Assembly: GCA_017480385.1 (NCBI GenBank)
Contig: JAFVAT010000027.1
Location: 1-64,000, forward strand
Length of the DNA stretch: 64,000 bases
Source: Alphaproteobacteria bacterium
GTDB taxonomy: Bacteria > Pseudomonadota > Alphaproteobacteria > CAAGCB01 > CAG-977
Reading direction: 5' to 3'
The notes under the pieces were generated by a model that saw nothing but the letters and a program-made list of their open reading frames with translations, searched no databases and was not told where the DNA came from. Below, piece by piece: positions 50,119 to 58,551 of the stretch. The position numbers and the translations under genes were made by a program. Within the stretch, counting starts at the first letter, position 1. Each line of letters begins with the position of its first letter.

Positions 50119-51072
50119 TTAAAAATTCAGATTCAGAATATTTTCTTTGATGTAAGCCTTCAGAGCCTCCAACGCGTTGGAAAAAGCCTGATTTTGGTTT
50201 CTTCCCGTTTCTTCAAACGTTGCGGCCAATACATCAATCATTTGTCCTTTTTTATCCGGCGCTTTCATTGTGAAATGGTACGCGTATTTCACAAATCCCT
50301 TGATGTTGGCGTACTGTTCTTCCGCTTGAAGGGAAATAATGACCCTCGGCGTGTCCGCCGTTTCGGAATTGGCAAAAGTGTAGCCGTTTTTCTTTAACAC
50401 GGAACGCACTGCCTGATCAAAGGAAGGATTGGCCTTGCCCTGAACCGTCAGGAAGATGTGACGTTTGCCGATGCGCGCTTTTTTATTGCCGTACACCTGA
50501 TCATACGTGACCTCTTCCATAGCCGGCTTGCCGGTCAAAACAATGTAGCGCTGATTTAACCCGCGGCGTTCTTCGTACAGCTTTTCCAAACGGACGGCAG
50601 CAGCCGGCGTATCTTCTTTCAGCAAAGCCAGCATCTTTTGATCCAGATCGTCAATATCCTGCTTTGTGATGCGGGCGGCAACAGGCTTGTTCAAAACGGC
50701 CAAAGCGAAAATTTCGGACGGCGCTTCATACGTTTCTTTGATTTCAACGGCCTGCAGGATAACGTCCGACTGTTCGGAAACATAGTCCCGCGCTGTGGAA
50801 GAAACGTCATCGTTGTCTTGTTTCAGCGTCGTTTCAAAAGAAGACTTGATTCTGGCTTCAAAGACTTTAGCCAGACCGCCCCTCGCATCAGCTTTTGCCC
50901 TGTTGAGCGTGATTCCCTTTCCGACGGCGCACATTTCTTCCGCAGTGCAGACGGCGTAGGGGTCATTGATCCATTTCGGCTTTGATCCGGCGGCTGATTT
51001 TGTTTCCGCAGAAGCACACCCCTGCAGCGCGAGCATCAGCGCAAAAGCCGCGAATAATACCCGTTTTTTCAT
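50119..51072 (-). CDS. LPP20-family lipoprotein
   Basis: A 317-residue lipoprotein (lipobox LALQGC). The N-terminal part has the LPP20 pattern, with CAVGKGITLNRAKADARGGL and a helix repeated in many outer-membrane lipoproteins. The C-terminal part is a second alpha-beta domain. It lies 15 bases upstream of lpoB and probably works with it at the envelope. Function not established. Confidence 0.8.
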   Translation of the reverse strand: MKKRVLFAAFALMLALQGCASAETKSAAGSKPKWINDPYAVCTAEEMCAVGKGITLNRAKADARGGLAKVFEARIKSSFETTLKQDNDDVSSTARDYVSEQSDVILQAVEIKETYEAPSEIFALAVLNKPVAARITKQDIDDLDQKMLALLKEDTPAAAVRLEKLYEERRGLNQRYIVLTGKPAMEEVTYDQVYGNKKARIGKRHIFLTVQGKANPSFDQAVRSVLKKNGYTFANSETADTPRVIISLQAEEQYANIKGFVKYAYHFTMKAPDKKGQMIDVLAATFEETGRNQNQAFSNALEALKAYIKENILNLNF

Positions 51073-51096
51073 AAGCCTGTTCCCCTTCGTTCAGGA

Positions 51097-51699
51097 TTAG
51101 TTCCCGGCCTTTAAGTCAGCAACATAAGAATCGACCGCTTCCGTCATGGCTTTCTTTTCTTCGCCGGCCAATGTTTTCATTGTCTTGGCTTTATAAGCTT
51201 CGATCGCTTCAGCCAAAGCGGATTTTTTGATTCTGACAACAACGTCGCACTTGTAGGACGTATAGTCCTTTTCGGCGCCCATTTCTTTGAGATAGCTGCG
51301 CTTTTCCCAATACTTGCCGGCAACAGCGACGCCATGCAGATTGACCTGAATGTTTTGTTCCAGCTTGTCCTTTAATTTGGTTGAGGCCGTATCGTCTTCG
51401 GACTGGCTCTTTTCTTCAAAGCGGCTCATGATTTCCTGAGCGACTTCGGAGGCAACCTTCTGTGTCGCGCGGGTTTCGGCGGCTTTCAGGCACAAACGCT
51501 GATTGACATTGTGGGCATCATTGACGAAATAGCGATGTTCTTTGGCCTCGGAGGAAGAATCAACCTTGTGCGCTTTGGACTGAACGGTCCAGGACGGCGC
51601 AGAGCTTTCGGAAGCGTCCTTCACAACGTAATCCGGCTTAAAACCGGCGCAGGCGGACAGCAGGCATAAGGTTGAAAGAGCGGCTAAATGTTTTTTCAT
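51097..51699 (-). CDS. Lipoprotein with the domain shared by the M15 protein
   Basis: A 200-residue lipoprotein. The start MKKHLAALSTLCLLSACAGF has AAGGAG upstream; an open frame further up is ignored. The mature part repeats the domain found at the end of the M15 carboxypeptidase: QRLCLKAAETRATQKVASEI, then VAGKYWEKRSYLKEMGAEKD and YKCDVVVRIKKS. This suggests an LPP20-like binding module. It belongs to the lpoB operon. Confidence 0.8.
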   Translation of the reverse strand: MKKHLAALSTLCLLSACAGFKPDYVVKDASESSAPSWTVQSKAHKVDSSSEAKEHRYFVNDAHNVNQRLCLKAAETRATQKVASEVAQEIMSRFEEKSQSEDDTASTKLKDKLEQNIQVNLHGVAVAGKYWEKRSYLKEMGAEKDYTSYKCDVVVRIKKSALAEAIEAYKAKTMKTLAGEEKKAMTEAVDSYVADLKAGN

Positions 51700-51739
51700 A
51701 GACAGGGTCTCCTTAACATAAAAAATAAAGTTCTTTATC

Positions 51740-53176
51740 TTACTCATTCGGCAGATTTAGGTCAACCAGAACCGGGCGGGATTTTGCTGCCGTAAATGTA
51801 AAGGTTTTAACGGTTTTCCCGTCCGACCGGATTTCTCCGGTATATGATCCGGGTTTCAGCGCGGCGGACTGCTGAAACACGGCGTGGGGCAATAATCCCC
51901 AATAACGTATATCCGCATATTCGGAAGCTTGAATTATTTTGGATAAACCGGCAAATGTCCCATAAGCCGCCAGCCATGAAAGGGCGTCATCACGTTTGTA
52001 AACGGCACAGGACGAAACGACTGCAGAAACATATTTTGAAGTCAGTCGTGTTCCTTTTTGGGCAATCAGGGCGGGACGCCGTTTTTGATATTCCCGATAC
52101 GCCGTTTCCGATACCGGTGCCGTAAGAACCATTTCTTTTTCCATGACAGCTTTGCCGGTATTGTTTAAAACGACCAGTCGATAATTCTTAATATCTTTTG
52201 GCTTTTCCACAGAAGGGATTTCAAAGGAAATCCTCTGTCCCGGCAAAATCGTTCCCAAACAGTCGGCCAGATCGTTTTTGCTGCCGGAAGCAAGGAAAGC
52301 CTCCCACGGAATGACAAAATCGACTATTTCAGCAATTGTCGGAGTGATCAGGCCGGACTTCAGAACAAATTTTACGTTTTCTTTCGTTTTCGGAGCGGCA
52401 ACCAGATCCCGTCCTTTGCGTTGCGCATATTTGGACAGTTGTTCCTTGCGTGATGCGGCATAAGCATCATAGTCGGCATAAACGGAATCAAGCAGGCGCT
52501 GAACGTCCTTATAAAGCTGTCGGGCAATTTGCTTATCCCCGTTGGATCCGTAAATATCGTGAATTTCCGCGCCGTATGTTTTTGCCAGCATATCCTGACG
52601 GAAATCGTTTTTGCTTTTCGCTTCGTTTGAATACGTTGTTAAAAGGCTGTTCCAGTCCACGATGGCGGCGCGGGCACCATTGAAATGCAGGCGTTTTTCG
52701 GATTCGGACAGCTGCTTTTGCTCAATGGTTTTTTCTTTGCCTTTTTCCGTGACGGTATAAGCTTCATAAAACCCCTGTTCATACAGTCGGTAATGCGTCA
52801 GCGACTGATAAAAACGCAGCAGGGAAAGTTCGTATTTTTCTCCCGCGTAAGGGACAATGCCGTCCCCGACAACCTGAGATGCAATGAATTTGGATACGCT
52901 TTTGGTGTAAAACCGTTTGGACAGTTCATGCGCCTTGTCGAAATTTTGCAGAGCCTGATAATATTCGCCCTTTAAATAATGCAGCGTTCCCAGTTCAAAA
53001 TGGCGCACCAGCAGAGAAGGGCGATCCTTGTAGAAATCATCTTTTTCCGTGATTTTTTGTGCGCTTTCAAAATCACCGTTTTTGACGAAATCAATCATTT
53101 GCGGATGTTCGCGTCCCGTATGACCGCAGGCCGTCAAAAGGAAAATCAGAGAAAAAGTCACAAAATGTTTGTACAT
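51740..53176 (-). CDS. TPR-containing lipoprotein (COG3014-like)
   Basis: A 478-residue lipoprotein (lipobox LLTAC). Residues 50-140 form TPR-like helices (LVRHFELGTLHYLKGEYYQA). A long helical middle follows, and the last 180 residues are a beta-rich domain. Genes of this type commonly precede lpoB in Gram-negatives, as here. First gene of the operon. Confidence 0.8.
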   Translation of the reverse strand: MYKHFVTFSLIFLLTACGHTGREHPQMIDFVKNGDFESAQKITEKDDFYKDRPSLLVRHFELGTLHYLKGEYYQALQNFDKAHELSKRFYTKSVSKFIASQVVGDGIVPYAGEKYELSLLRFYQSLTHYRLYEQGFYEAYTVTEKGKEKTIEQKQLSESEKRLHFNGARAAIVDWNSLLTTYSNEAKSKNDFRQDMLAKTYGAEIHDIYGSNGDKQIARQLYKDVQRLLDSVYADYDAYAASRKEQLSKYAQRKGRDLVAAPKTKENVKFVLKSGLITPTIAEIVDFVIPWEAFLASGSKNDLADCLGTILPGQRISFEIPSVEKPKDIKNYRLVVLNNTGKAVMEKEMVLTAPVSETAYREYQKRRPALIAQKGTRLTSKYVSAVVSSCAVYKRDDALSWLAAYGTFAGLSKIIQASEYADIRYWGLLPHAVFQQSAALKPGSYTGEIRSDGKTVKTFTFTAAKSRPVLVDLNLPNE

Positions 53177-53242
53177 GAAGGACTGTCCGTAAAAAACATC
53201 TTCTGATCGTAAAAGAGTGCAACGGCAAAGACAAGGAAAATA

Positions 53243-53890
53243 TTAAGGAAGAATTAACGATGCCAATTCCGCGCGCAATTCGGGGATTCCCGATTTTGTT
53301 TCAGAACTTGTCGGAAATAAAACAGGATAAGCGGCGGTATGATTCTCAATCGCAGTTTGTGTCTGATACAGCATTTTTTGCAGCGCATTGGCAGATATTT
53401 TATCTGTTTTTGTCAGGACGACCTGAAAAACAACGGCCGCTTTATCCAAAATGGCCATGACCTCCTGATCTGCCTTTTTAATGCCGTGCCGGCTATCGAT
53501 CAACAGGCATACCCGCCGTAAATTCGGGCGTCCTTTCAGATACATTGTCACCAAACTTTGCCATGCTTTAACGACCTCTACAGGGGCTTTGGCAAAACCG
53601 TATCCCGGCATGTCAACCAATCGCAGCTGATTGTTTAAATTAAACAGATTCAGCATCTGGGTCCGTCCCGGCGTATTCGAAGTCCGAGCCAACGTTTTGC
53701 GTCCGGTCAGGGCATTAATCAGGCTTGATTTGCCGACATTTGACGTGCCTGTAAAAGCAACCTCCGGCATATCCGGATTCGGCAGCTGCGCCAGATCCGC
53801 CACGCTGAGCATAAAGCTGCATTCTTTGGCAAACAGCAGGCGGCCCTTTTCAATCAATGCGGCCTGCTGTTCGGCTGAAATTTCGGGCAT
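53243..53890 (-). CDS. engB: Ribosome-biogenesis GTPase EngB (YihA/YsxC)
   Basis: A 215-residue GTPase. G1 is GTSNVGKSS (48-56), G3 is DMPGYGFA, G4 is LTKTDK and G5 is TSSETKSG. It acts in assembly of the large ribosomal subunit. The ATG at 53890, with AGGGAAAG upstream, overlaps the yidC stop (TAATG), so the longer upstream frame is not used. Confidence 0.96.
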   Translation of the reverse strand: MPEISAEQQAALIEKGRLLFAKECSFMLSVADLAQLPNPDMPEVAFTGTSNVGKSSLINALTGRKTLARTSNTPGRTQMLNLFNLNNQLRLVDMPGYGFAKAPVEVVKAWQSLVTMYLKGRPNLRRVCLLIDSRHGIKKADQEVMAILDKAAVVFQVVLTKTDKISANALQKMLYQTQTAIENHTAAYPVLFPTSSETKSGIPELRAELASLILP

Positions 53891-55653
53891 TATGCTTTCT
53901 TTCCCTGTTTGTTTTGGAATTTCAAAGCGTATTGCTGCGCCATGGACAGGATATTGCTCCATGTCCAGTAAATGACCAGTCCGGAAGCCAAATGGCCCAG
54001 CAGGAAGGTCATCATCACCGGCATCAGAGACAAAATCATATTTTGTGTTTTATCCGGTGTTTTAGGATTCATCTGTTGCTGAATAAACATGGTCAATCCC
54101 ATAGCAACAGGCCAAACGCCGATATTTAAGACGGCGGGAATAGGCCAATCCAAAACGCCGAACAATGTGAAAACAGACGAGGGATCGGGCGCTGATAAGT
54201 CATGAATCCACCCGTAGAAGGGGGCCTGACGCAGTTCCAAGGAAATATACAGCACTTTATACAGCGAAAAGAATACAGGAATCTGGATCAGCATCGGCAA
54301 ACACCCCGCCGCCGGATTAATATTATGAACGCGGTATAGCTCCATCATTTCCTGATTAAGGCGCATTTTGTCTTCGCCGTAACGTTCGCGCAATTGATCC
54401 ATTTTAGGCTGTAGCTCCTTCATTTTTGCCATGTTTTTGAAAGACTTGTTCGCAATCGGGAACATCGCCAGACGCAACAGGAAGGCAAAGAATAAAATAG
54501 CCAGTCCCATATTGCCGAATAAGGAATTAAACCAGCTGAGAATAAAGAAAAACGGTTTTGTCAGGAAATAATACCAGCCAAAATCCACCGTTAAATCAAA
54601 CCGCTTGATTCCCAATTCTTTTTCATAAGAATCAATCAGCGTTAATTCCTTTGCGCCGGCAAAGACACGGTTCGTCGTTTGGACGGCCTGTCCCGGTTCA
54701 ATAATTGTCGGCGGCATGAGGTAATCGGTCTGATAATGTTTGCCGGACGATGTGTCCTGTTCGCTGAATTTAACGGTAACATTCGGCGCGTTCTGATCAA
54801 AGGCCAGTACCGCCATCCAATATTTATCCGTAATGCCTGCCCAACCACCGGTTGTTTTGAACGCAGCCTGGCCTTCCTTGTCCATTTTGGCATAGGGAAA
54901 TTCCTTTAAGGACCCGTCCAAATAGCCGACCAATCCTTCCAAAACGGCTCCGCGCTGAGCTTCCGGTATATTTGTTCTGCCAATCAGACCGTAATTGAAC
55001 AGCGTCACAATTTTAGAACCGTAATTTTCAATTCTGTCCGAAACAGTGAACATATAATTATTATCAACGGAAATCTGACGAATAAATTTTAATCCGGACT
55101 GATTGTCCCATGTCAAAGTTAACGGTTTTTCAGGCGTCAGCTCGGTATCATTTGTTGTCCATGGCGTTTCCGCATTGGGCAGCGCAAGCGCTTCCGTGGC
55201 AACCCAGCCGAATTCGGCAAAAAACGGATAAGCCGTTCCCGTCGGAGCCAACAAGGAAATATAAGGACTATCCGGTTCCAGCGTTTCACGGTATTTCGTC
55301 AGGAATAAATTGTCCAGCCGGGCTCCCTTTAATCGCAGAGAACCGCTGACTGACGGAGTTTTAATGGCGACGTGCTTATATTCATCAATCGCCTGTTCGC
55401 GCGAAACAACGGCTGTCTGGCTTGTTTTGACCGCACTGATTGCCCCCGGGGCCGGCGCGTAGGACTGCTCCGTTTTTTGAATTGGGTGCGCAGAAGAAGA
55501 AATCGCTTCCGATGCTGCTGGGACGGCAGGAACCGGTTTTTCGGGAACCGTTTTCTTAGCCGGCGGAAAAGCCGCATCAAGCAAAAAGAGAAAGACAGCC
55601 GAAAAGACAACGGCTAAAATTAAATTACGCTTTTCCAAATTATTCTTTTCCAT
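53890..55653 (-). CDS. yidC: Membrane protein insertase YidC
   Basis: A 587-residue Gram-negative YidC. It has an N-terminal membrane helix, a Pro/Ala/Ser-rich linker, a large periplasmic domain (about 95-350) and the conserved insertase core with five helices from about 360 on. The core includes FFILSWFNSLFGNMGLAILF, the cytoplasmic coiled coil and IPVFFSLYKVLYISLELRQA. It inserts inner-membrane proteins alone or with Sec. Gene order rpmH-rnpA-yidD-yidC-engB is conserved. Confidence 0.97.
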   Translation of the reverse strand: MEKNNLEKRNLILAVVFSAVFLFLLDAAFPPAKKTVPEKPVPAVPAASEAISSSAHPIQKTEQSYAPAPGAISAVKTSQTAVVSREQAIDEYKHVAIKTPSVSGSLRLKGARLDNLFLTKYRETLEPDSPYISLLAPTGTAYPFFAEFGWVATEALALPNAETPWTTNDTELTPEKPLTLTWDNQSGLKFIRQISVDNNYMFTVSDRIENYGSKIVTLFNYGLIGRTNIPEAQRGAVLEGLVGYLDGSLKEFPYAKMDKEGQAAFKTTGGWAGITDKYWMAVLAFDQNAPNVTVKFSEQDTSSGKHYQTDYLMPPTIIEPGQAVQTTNRVFAGAKELTLIDSYEKELGIKRFDLTVDFGWYYFLTKPFFFILSWFNSLFGNMGLAILFFAFLLRLAMFPIANKSFKNMAKMKELQPKMDQLRERYGEDKMRLNQEMMELYRVHNINPAAGCLPMLIQIPVFFSLYKVLYISLELRQAPFYGWIHDLSAPDPSSVFTLFGVLDWPIPAVLNIGVWPVAMGLTMFIQQQMNPKTPDKTQNMILSLMPVMMTFLLGHLASGLVIYWTWSNILSMAQQYALKFQNKQGKKA

Positions 55654-55675
55654 CAGTTCACCTGTTTAAACGGTT

Positions 55676-56377
55676 TTATTGTTCCGGAACGGGATCAGCT
55701 CCTGATCCGCCCCAAGGATTGCAGCTTAAGATGCGCTTTATTGTCAGCCAAGATCCCTTCCAAAAGCCAAAACGCTGCAGCGCCTGAATACCGTATGCAG
55801 AGCATGTCGGCGTATATCGGCATTTGCCGGGAAGATGACGCGATAGTTTATCTTGGTATAAATGAATTAGCCAGATTAAAAAACGTGTCGGAGCATTAAT
55901 TTTTTTTTGCGGTCTGATCTGCGTGTTTTCCCGCGGGGAAACAGGAGAAACAATTTCCGGCGTTTTTTCTGTTGTTTCTGCGCGCATGACCGGTCGATCC
56001 GCAGGGCAAAGATTAAAAATGCTGAAACACAGCAAAGCGGCAAAAACAGTAAAATTGACAGCATATACTGTCCGCCTGCGCTTAATTTGAAACAAAGGGG
56101 CTTCCCGTTTGGGAGGAACGGGGTCGTATCCTGATCCGCCCCAAGGGTGACAGCGCAGCAAACGTTTCACAGTCAGCCATGAACCGTATACGGCGCCATG
56201 CACACGCAGAGCTTCCAGCGCGTAGGCCGAACATGTCGGCGTAAAACGGCAGCAGGCCGGTTTTAACGGAGAAATGACTTTTCTGTAAAACAGAACCAAT
56301 CCGGTTAATATCCGTGCTGCCCAAGAGGGCTTTTCCGGCTTACTCGTTTGGTTCTCCTGTAGGGGGTGGGACGTCAT
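55676..56377 (-). CDS. yidD: YidD-like protein with two YidD domains
   Basis: A 233-residue protein containing the YidD domain twice. The first is at about 22-90 ([20 protein letters not shown], then [14 protein letters not shown]). The second is at about 160-231 ([20 protein letters not shown], then [15 protein letters not shown]). Both keep the CRxTPTCSAY signature. They are joined by one hydrophobic helix (about 105-125) and a Thr/Pro-rich linker. Normal YidD is about 70-90 residues. YidD helps YidC-dependent insertion. It overlaps rnpA by 38 bases. Confidence 0.92.
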   Translation of the reverse strand: MTSHPLQENQTSKPEKPSWAARILTGLVLFYRKVISPLKPACCRFTPTCSAYALEALRVHGAVYGSWLTVKRLLRCHPWGGSGYDPVPPKREAPLFQIKRRRTVYAVNFTVFAALLCFSIFNLCPADRPVMRAETTEKTPEIVSPVSPRENTQIRPQKKINAPTRFLIWLIHLYQDKLSRHLPGKCRYTPTCSAYGIQALQRFGFWKGSWLTIKRILSCNPWGGSGADPVPEQ

Positions 56378-56729
56378 TAAATTCCTGTTTAATTTCGATC
56401 AGAGCAAACTTTAATTCCTTGTACAGCCTTTTATACGGCATGTCCAGCGTTGCATGGCGCGCAATAATAACATAATCATATCCCGCGACAGCTTCAAGAG
56501 GCAGCAAAGCGCGGCAAACGGCTCTTAATCTGCGTTTGGCCCGGTTGCGGCAAACGGCATTTCCTATTTTTTTAGAGGCAGTATAGCCGATTCGGTAAAC
56601 CGGTGCCGGAAAATGCCTGCGGGAAAAAGCGGCCTGCAATACAAAACCGGACCTCACAACTTTATACCCGTTATGGGTGACGTGAAGAAAGTCCGGTCTT
56701 TTTTTAATCAAAATCAGCTTGTCTGACAT
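56340..56729 (-). CDS. rnpA: Ribonuclease P protein component
   Basis: A 129-residue RNase P protein. The N-terminal [20 protein letters not shown], the RNR-type motif [20 protein letters not shown] and [14 protein letters not shown] are diagnostic. It binds precursor tRNA together with the catalytic RNA. Located directly after rpmH as in most bacteria. Confidence 0.96.
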   Translation of the reverse strand: MSDKLILIKKRPDFLHVTHNGYKVVRSGFVLQAAFSRRHFPAPVYRIGYTASKKIGNAVCRNRAKRRLRAVCRALLPLEAVAGYDYVIIARHATLDMPYKRLYKELKFALIEIKQEFNDVPPPTGEPNE

Positions 56730-56752
56730 GCCCGCTTGTCCCGCGGGTATGA

Positions 56753-56887
56753 TTAAACGGCTAAACGCTTGCGGCCTTTGCGGCGGCGATTGTTTAAAAC
56801 CTTGCGTCCTCCGACTGTGGCCATGCGGGTACGAAACCCATGACGGCGAGTCCGGACGATTTTGCTGGGTTGATATGTACGTTTCAT
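56753..56887 (-). CDS. rpmH: Ribosomal protein L34
   Basis: A 44-residue basic protein, [20 protein letters not shown] onwards, with the [14 protein letters not shown] block and ending in KRLAV. It is part of the large ribosomal subunit. Length and sequence are those of a normal L34. It heads the rpmH-rnpA-yidD-yidC-engB cluster. Confidence 0.97.
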   Translation of the reverse strand: MKRTYQPSKIVRTRRHGFRTRMATVGGRKVLNNRRRKGRKRLAV

Positions 56888-56979
56888 GGACAGCTCCGTT
56901 TCATAATCAAAATTGAGTATCTTCATATACCCTTTTCATGGCACAGAGTCAAGAAGCCTTTCCTGTTTTTGTAAAAAAT

Positions 56980-57756
56980 TTAACTGTGCCGTAGAATAAA
57001 TCGGCAAACGGCGTCGCAGACGTGATGTTCCAATCCGAAATGAACGGAATCCGCTTCGGTCATTTCGACGGGTATTTTATGCAGACGCAGCTGTGCTGCG
57101 GAAAAGCAATCAACGGTTTTGGGAAAAATTTCATCATATTTGCCGCGCGCCAGCAAAACCGGAATTTTGGGCAGAGAGCCGAACGGCAGGCTGTTTAATC
57201 GGTCCGCTTCATGAATGCCGGCGCCGATAATGATTAATCCGCCTAGAAAATCATCGGATTTGTTTCCCAGCAGTTCCTGACAGAATAACACCATGTCAAA
57301 AGCAGTGATTCCTCCTTGGGAAATGCCGGACAGGAAGCAGTCTGACAACTTCAGACCGCGGCGTTGTATTTCCTTAAGGATAAAGCGATTCAAAAGGGCC
57401 GCCGTTTTTTGAATGGAGGGCGTATTTTCATGCATTTGTTTTTGTTTTGCCGCCGGTGCGTAATAAGGCATGCACGAATATAAACAGCCGTCAGAATCTG
57501 CTGTTTCGGGCAAAGGGTACCATTGGCGGTGTTTCGAATCATTTTCGGTCGGCACAAGCTCCGGTCCATCAGGAACAAGAACAACGGTGTGCGGGCAGGC
57601 CGTACAAATTTTTGAAGCAAAGGCCATATTGGATTCGGCGTCTCCCATATAGCCGTGCAGCAAAACAACCATTTTTTTGATCGCTTCATTGGCCGGCTGT
57701 ACGCCCATGCCCGTCAGTCCTGAGCGGTTCCAATAAAACGTTTTATGTGCATTCAT
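56980..57756 (-). CDS. Phospholipase/carboxylesterase family hydrolase
   Basis: A 258-residue cytosolic alpha/beta hydrolase. The oxyanion region is VVLLHGYMGDAESNM, the nucleophile elbow LSGISQGGITAFD, the acid probably D in ARGKYDEIFP and the base H in SVHFGLEHH. This is the pattern of YpfH-like carboxylesterases. Divergent from the dtxR-type regulator gene. Substrate unknown. Confidence 0.87.
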   Translation of the reverse strand: MNAHKTFYWNRSGLTGMGVQPANEAIKKMVVLLHGYMGDAESNMAFASKICTACPHTVVLVPDGPELVPTENDSKHRQWYPLPETADSDGCLYSCMPYYAPAAKQKQMHENTPSIQKTAALLNRFILKEIQRRGLKLSDCFLSGISQGGITAFDMVLFCQELLGNKSDDFLGGLIIIGAGIHEADRLNSLPFGSLPKIPVLLARGKYDEIFPKTVDCFSAAQLRLHKIPVEMTEADSVHFGLEHHVCDAVCRFILRHS

Positions 57757-57851
57757 CTTTTAAATTCCTTTGATTAAAAAGCTTGTCGGCCTGTTTCTTG
57801 ACTTTTCACCGGCATTTTGAGTATGCTGGGATAACGAAAAGGAAAAAAAGC

Positions 57852-58517
57852 ATGACAACAGTGACGCCGCGGCTGGAAGATTATTTGGAAGCATTGTTTC
57901 TTTTGGAAACTTCCGGCAGCAGACAAACAGTAACAGCTTTGGCGGAAAATTTAAAGCTGACAAAGGGCACCATTGCGACAGTCATTAAAAAAATGGCGGA
58001 GCAGGAGCTTGTCCTGCATGAATCATATGGCGCGATCCGGTTAACGCCAAAGGGACGGCGGATCGGGTGGCAAGTTTATATGAAGCATGAACGGCTGACT
58101 TCTTTTTTTCATGATTTTTTGGGGCAGGACGCCGAACGGTCCGAAGAAATCGCGTGCCTGATCGAACATCATCTGGACGGTGCGGCGGCTAACCGTTTTT
58201 TTAATTTAGTTGATTTTTTACAACAGGCGCAGGCGGAAAAACGGGAATGGACGAAGGAACTGTTCTTGTCTTTGGAACATGCGGTTCATTTGCCGATGCC
58301 GTTAACGCTGGCGGTTCAGGAGCAGCGGAGCGGTCGCGTTTGTCGGCTGCCTGGCGATGCTTCTTTGGTGTTGGAGCTGGAGCAGTCAGGCGTTGTTTTA
58401 GGCGCATTCATGGAAGACATTGATTTTCAAAACGCTTCCGGAAAATATGCCGTGCATTTAGGCGGCAAGCAAATTTTATTGGATCCTGCCGCCGCGGCAA
58501 CCGTTTGGATTCTTTAA
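57852..58517 (+). CDS. DtxR/MntR-family metal-dependent regulator
   Basis: A 221-residue regulator starting at MTTVTPRLEDYLEALFLLET, with AAAAGGAAAAA upstream. Winged HTH at about 5-70 (VTALAENLKLTKGTIATVIK and RLTPKGRRIG), a dimerisation region with metal-ligand type residues (EIACLIEHHLDGAAA), and a C-terminal FeoA/SH3-like domain from about 145. It would sense iron or manganese. No transporter gene is adjacent, so the targets are elsewhere. Confidence 0.88.
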   Translation: MTTVTPRLEDYLEALFLLETSGSRQTVTALAENLKLTKGTIATVIKKMAEQELVLHESYGAIRLTPKGRRIGWQVYMKHERLTSFFHDFLGQDAERSEEIACLIEHHLDGAAANRFFNLVDFLQQAQAEKREWTKELFLSLEHAVHLPMPLTLAVQEQRSGRVCRLPGDASLVLELEQSGVVLGAFMEDIDFQNASGKYAVHLGGKQILLDPAAAATVWIL

Positions 58518-58551
58518 GAACGGTTTCCTTTTTGCGGATAAGCTGTGCAAT

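Noticed and set aside
53891-53962. Extended start for EngB
   Set aside because: The extra residues lie inside yidC, while the ATG at 53890 has a good ribosome-binding site and the usual stop-start overlap.
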